Positions 60,955 through 64,000 of a stretch of DNA of 64,000 nucleotides are shown one piece after another. The stretch comes from Actinacidiphila yeochonensis CN732 (GTDB taxonomy: Bacteria; Actinomycetota; Actinomycetes; Streptomycetales; Streptomycetaceae). The stretch covers positions 62,001 to 126,000 of the forward strand of contig NZ_JQNR01000003.1 in NCBI RefSeq assembly GCF_000745345.1. The letters run 5' to 3'. The notes below the pieces were generated by a model. The model made no database searches. It saw only the letters and a program-made list of their open reading frames with translations, and was not told where the DNA came from. The position numbers and the translations under genes were made by a program. How positions within the stretch are numbered: the stretch's first letter is position 1; every line of letters starts with the position of its first letter.

Positions 60955-61076
60955 CGCCGTTCGGCCTGGCATCGCCCGGCCACCGCGACAGCCCTGTCAC
61001 CGACCGCCCTGTCACCCGGCCGCCCAGCCACCCGGCGACCGCGACCGCCCCGCGACCCGGTGCACGCGGCCGCCCG

Positions 61077-62267
61077 TCACCCGGTGAGCGGCCGCCTGGC
61101 GGCGCCCGGGGCGGTCGCGGCCTGCGGGAAGAGGCGGGCGGCGTTCCCCGCGCACACCAGGGACGTGACGCGCTCGCCGTCGGCCCGGCTCCACTCGCCG
61201 GCCGCGACCCGTTCGGCCACCAGGCGGCCGAGGCCCACCCTGAACCCGCCGGCGGCGGCCACGTGCAGCTCCGGCAGGCCGGCCGCGCCGCTGCCGTAGA
61301 GGACCTTGCCGAACGGGGTGCTCGCCAGCACCGCTGAGGGGTCCCCGCCGACGGCCACGTGCACGTGGGGCAGCTGGGCGGCGAGCAGCGCCGCGGCCGC
61401 CTCGTGCCGCGCCGGCGGCAGCAGCACCACGTCCGCGCCGAGCCCGGCCGCTGCCCGCAGGAAGGCGGCGTCCGCGCCGGGGCCCGGGCCGCCGCAGGGG
61501 TACCGCAGCAGCAGGGGGAGCCCGGCGGCGACCGCCTGCCACCTCAGGTGGCGCAGCAGCACCGGATCGGCGGGCCGCTCCCGTACCCGGCGCACGGCCA
61601 GCCACCGGCCCGCGGCCCGCCGCACGTCCAGCGGTCCGGGCGGTCCGGTGTCCCCCGCGCCGCCGCACCCGCATCCGCTGCCGCACCCGGGCTCCCCCAG
61701 GGCGGCGGCCCCCGGGAGGGCCGGCTCCACGGACCCCGCGGGGAACGCCGGGGTCCCGGGGACACCGCCGCAGGGCAGGGCGCCGTCGAGGCAGAGGGCG
61801 GTGGCCGCCGGCGCCGCGCTGTGGACGGCCTCGGCGAGGTTCGCCAGGAAGGCGTCCACCGTGCCGGAGGTGTCGGCCACCTGCTGGATGAGCGGTTCCA
61901 GCCGCACGGCCTCGCCGGCCGGCGCCCCCGCCGCCTCGGCCAGTTCCTTCGCCGAGGCCAGCCCGCCCGGTTCGCCGCTGTCCACGACGTATCCGGCGAT
62001 GCCCGCCCCCCGCAGCAGCAGCCGGACGGCCTGGAAGGCCCCCAGCTCCCGGCGGCGGGCGAGGTAGCGCGCGGGCGGGCAGTGCGGCTCCAGGCCCAGC
62101 AGCGGCGGGCACCAGCGGCGCACCGCGTAGCCGGCGGGGCTGTCGAAAAGGGTCGTGCCGGGCGCCGCCTCGCCCGGCAGGAGGGCCTCGAAGCCGCCGA
62201 GGCCGAGGTCGCCCGGGTCGTACCCGTGGCAGTACGCGTCCAGCAGGCGTGCCCGCACTCCGGTCAT
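61077..62267 (-). CDS. Amidohydrolase-like protein lacking metal ligands (possible pseudoenzyme)
   Basis: 396 residues in an amidohydrolase-2-type TIM barrel. Compared with the usual pattern, the HxH at the first strand is Tyr-Cys-His (LDAYCHGYDPGD), the middle histidine strand is LPLLLRYPCGG, the following strand reads VVLLPPARHE, and the C-terminal GSD is Gly-Ser-Gly (VLYGSGAAGLPE). All metal sites therefore look replaced, while the fold seems intact. A CGSGCGCGGAG cysteine/glycine insert occurs near residue 200. Start ATG 62267 (GTG 62276 possible). Convergent with ctaA. Confidence 0.7.
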   Translation of the reverse strand: MTGVRARLLDAYCHGYDPGDLGLGGFEALLPGEAAPGTTLFDSPAGYAVRRWCPPLLGLEPHCPPARYLARRRELGAFQAVRLLLRGAGIAGYVVDSGEPGGLASAKELAEAAGAPAGEAVRLEPLIQQVADTSGTVDAFLANLAEAVHSAAPAATALCLDGALPCGGVPGTPAFPAGSVEPALPGAAALGEPGCGSGCGCGGAGDTGPPGPLDVRRAAGRWLAVRRVRERPADPVLLRHLRWQAVAAGLPLLLRYPCGGPGPGADAAFLRAAAGLGADVVLLPPARHEAAAALLAAQLPHVHVAVGGDPSAVLASTPFGKVLYGSGAAGLPELHVAAAGGFRVGLGRLVAERVAAGEWSRADGERVTSLVCAGNAARLFPQAATAPGAARRPLTG

Positions 62268-62424
62268 CGGCCGCACCCCGTCCCGTCCGCCGTCGGCCCG
62301 CGCCCCGGTCGGACGGCGGCGCCGGCCGGGACCACGGGGACGCTCGCGGGACCCGCTCCCGCCCGGCGGCTCCAGGGTTCGCCCGGGCGGACCGCCGTAC
62401 CGGGACTAACGCGCGGGGGCGCGG

Positions 62425-62760
62425 TTAGGTGTTGGCGGGACCGCCGATCTGGATACCGGCCATCCGGGTCCACTCGTACGGCCCAGTGCGGACCTCGGCG
62501 GCGAGCTCGGCGCCGAACTCCTCGCGGACGGTGGCGCCGGAGCCGCGCACGGCCCGCTCGCCGATGGCGTAGGTGGGCGCGACCAGGTCGCCCCAGGCAC
62601 CGTCCTCCCCCACCAGGACGATCCGGGCGCCGCGCTGCCCGATGTACTCCAGGTGTGCCTGCGTGCCGCCGTGCGCCCGCCCGAAGGCGTGGATCTGCCG
62701 GGTCAGCCGCCGGACCCGCCGATCGGCCCGTGCGTCCCTCTCCACCGTGCTGTCAGCCAT
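62425..62760 (-). CDS. Small conserved hypothetical protein
   Basis: 111 residues, soluble. N-terminal basic helix (RADRRVRRLTRQIHAFGRAH), then a strand-turn pattern ARIVLVGEDGAWGDLVAPTY and AIGERAVRGSGATVREEFG. This protein is regularly near ctaB in streptomycetes as I recall. No function known. Confidence 0.75.
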   Translation of the reverse strand: MADSTVERDARADRRVRRLTRQIHAFGRAHGGTQAHLEYIGQRGARIVLVGEDGAWGDLVAPTYAIGERAVRGSGATVREEFGAELAAEVRTGPYEWTRMAGIQIGGPANT

Positions 62761-62935
62761 ACCCGCACCCTACTCGCGGGTAACCGACAGCGCACCCCCG
62801 CCCGGACGTACCGCCGCGCGAACGCGGTGATCCCGGACGGCCTGGGGCCGCCCGGGATCATCCGGGGTCCATAAGGAGGGGCACTCCGACGCCGCCCCAG
62901 GGAAGGGCCGGCACCGGGGACTCAGCGCGGGAGGC

Positions 62936-63895
62936 TCAGTGCAGGAAGGGGTCCACGGCGACGGCCACGAACAGCAGCGTCGCGTAGGTGATGGACCAGT
63001 GGAACAGCCGCATCTCCTTGAGGGCCGGGCCGGTGACGCCGGCCTTGGCGCGGGCGTGCAGCCCGTGCGCCTCGCGCAGCCAGAACGCCCCGAGCAAGGC
63101 CGCCACCACGGGGTAGAACCAGGAGGTCTCGCCCAGCGGCCACCACAGCGTCAGGGAGGTGAGCACCATCACCCAGCTGTAGATGACGATCTGCCGCGCG
63201 ACCACCTTGTTGCCGGCCACCACGGGCAGCATCGGCACGCCGACCCGCTCGTAGTCGTCCTTCACCTTCATGGACAGCGGCCAGTAGTGCGGCGGCGTCC
63301 AGAAGAACAGCACCAGGAAGAGCACGAACGGCGCCCAGGCCAGCTCGTTGCGGACCGCCGACCAGCCGATGAAGACCTGGAGGCACCCGGCGATGCCGCC
63401 CCACACGATGTTCTGAGCGGTGCGCCGCTTCAGCCACAGGGTGTAGACGAAGACGTAGTAGAGGATCGCGGCCAGCGACAGCGCCGCCGACAGCGGGTTC
63501 ACCAGCACGGTGAACCAGGCGGTGGAGACCACCGCGAGGGTGATGCCGAAGACCAGCGCCTCGCGCGGCGAGACCATGCCGGTGACCAGCGGACGCTGCT
63601 CGGTGCGGTGCATCAGCGCGTCGATGTCGCGGTCGATGTACATGTTGAGCGCGTTGGCGCCGCCCGCCGACAGATAGCCGCCGACGACGGTCGCCACCAC
63701 CCGCCACAGGCTCGGCACTCCGCCCGCGGCGAGGAACATCACCGGAACGGTCGTGATGAGCAGCAGCTCGATGATGCGCGGCTTGGTCAGGGCCACGAAG
63801 GCCATGACGCGCGCCTTCGGCGGCCGGTGAGCCGAGCCTGTCGGCGCAGAGCCCGTCCCGATGACCCCTGCGGGTCGGGAATCGACGGCCGTCAC
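62936..63895 (-). CDS. ctaB: Protoheme IX farnesyltransferase
   Basis: 319-residue UbiA-family enzyme that makes heme O from heme B and farnesyl diphosphate; its product feeds CtaA. First Asp-rich motif [18 protein letters not shown], second Asp motif [19 protein letters not shown], and about nine membrane helices. GTG 63895 (VTAVDSRP) is preferred for its GTGGGGTG upstream; the frame is open to 63973. Cytoplasmic membrane. Confidence 0.93.
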   Translation of the reverse strand: MTAVDSRPAGVIGTGSAPTGSAHRPPKARVMAFVALTKPRIIELLLITTVPVMFLAAGGVPSLWRVVATVVGGYLSAGGANALNMYIDRDIDALMHRTEQRPLVTGMVSPREALVFGITLAVVSTAWFTVLVNPLSAALSLAAILYYVFVYTLWLKRRTAQNIVWGGIAGCLQVFIGWSAVRNELAWAPFVLFLVLFFWTPPHYWPLSMKVKDDYERVGVPMLPVVAGNKVVARQIVIYSWVMVLTSLTLWWPLGETSWFYPVVAALLGAFWLREAHGLHARAKAGVTGPALKEMRLFHWSITYATLLFVAVAVDPFLH

Positions 63896-64000
63896 GAACA
63901 CCCCACGAGATGATGAGACCAGCAAGCTCCGCCGCCGGAAATCAGCGGACCTGGTGAGGCTTGCGCGTACCACGCCACTCTAGACGCAGGGAATACCCGG

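Noticed and set aside
60975..61076. Repeated CGACC/ACCCGG units between ctaA and the amidohydrolase-like gene
   Set aside because: Short, irregular and explained by general GC-rich composition; no consistent unit length.
1..64000. CRISPR arrays, tRNA or rRNA genes and cobalamin or other riboswitches
   Set aside because: No regularly spaced repeats, cloverleaf-like segments or conserved riboswitch cores were seen; the cobalamin cluster start, where a riboswitch could be, is outside the window.

Overview
The window is about 64 kb of very high-GC DNA with third-position GC bias in nearly every gene. It carries a cobalamin cluster, a LAETG cell-wall protein, a SigE-family sigma factor, a PIG-L deacetylase of the mycothiol type, a Suf cluster headed by SufR and a divergent-type ctaA/ctaB locus. 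Together these point to a Streptomyces or close relative chromosome (inference from gene content and order; no search was run).

Layout. 1-2.6 kb: end of a cobalamin biosynthesis cluster (cobB, CbiG-type domain, cobC). 2.6-10.9 kb: LAETG-anchored protein, amidohydrolase, SGNH hydrolase, GlxA-type regulator with a divergent drug exporter, DUF488 protein, P-loop protein. 10.9-20 kb: a uronate/aldarate catabolic set (2-oxoglutarate semialdehyde dehydrogenase, IclR regulator, 5-dehydro-4-deoxyglucarate dehydratase, uronate dehydrogenase-like protein, one unknown protein) interrupted by a methyltransferase and a sigma factor with a coupled membrane protein. 20-22.3 kb: TerD-like protein and nucleotidyltransferase. 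22.3-26.3 kb: a degraded accessory islet with a truncated secreted HNH protein, two proteins of unknown role, an intact secreted HNH protein and a transposon-linked remnant. 26.7-36 kb: PIG-L deacetylase, acidic hypothetical protein, broken class V aminotransferase, dapD, DUF2264 protein, secreted protein. 36.5-45.7 kb: kdp potassium-uptake operon with small extra ORFs at its gene junctions, a two-part KdpD and two tandem response regulators. 45.9-52.8 kb: the complete suf Fe-S assembly operon on the minus strand. 53-56.6 kb: ABC exporter and MFS exporter. 56.7-58.3 kb: zinc-ribbon protein divergent from a GntR regulator with a clear operator palindrome. 58.3-64 kb: Tat-exported pectate-lyase-like protein, ctaA, a degenerate amidohydrolase, a small conserved protein and ctaB.

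Two window-wide observations. First, at least seven genes show an abrupt reading-frame change, almost always equivalent to one missing base and usually in a proline-rich or C/G homopolymer stretch; the simplest reading is consensus deletions in the assembly, so these genes should not be taken as true pseudogenes without read support. Second, the two uronate-related divergent promoters, 6.4 kb apart, share an 18-bp motif of the form YGTTC-N8-GRACR, which suggests that one IclR-type regulator controls the whole set.

No tRNA, rRNA, CRISPR array, prophage, origin or intact insertion sequence was recognised.
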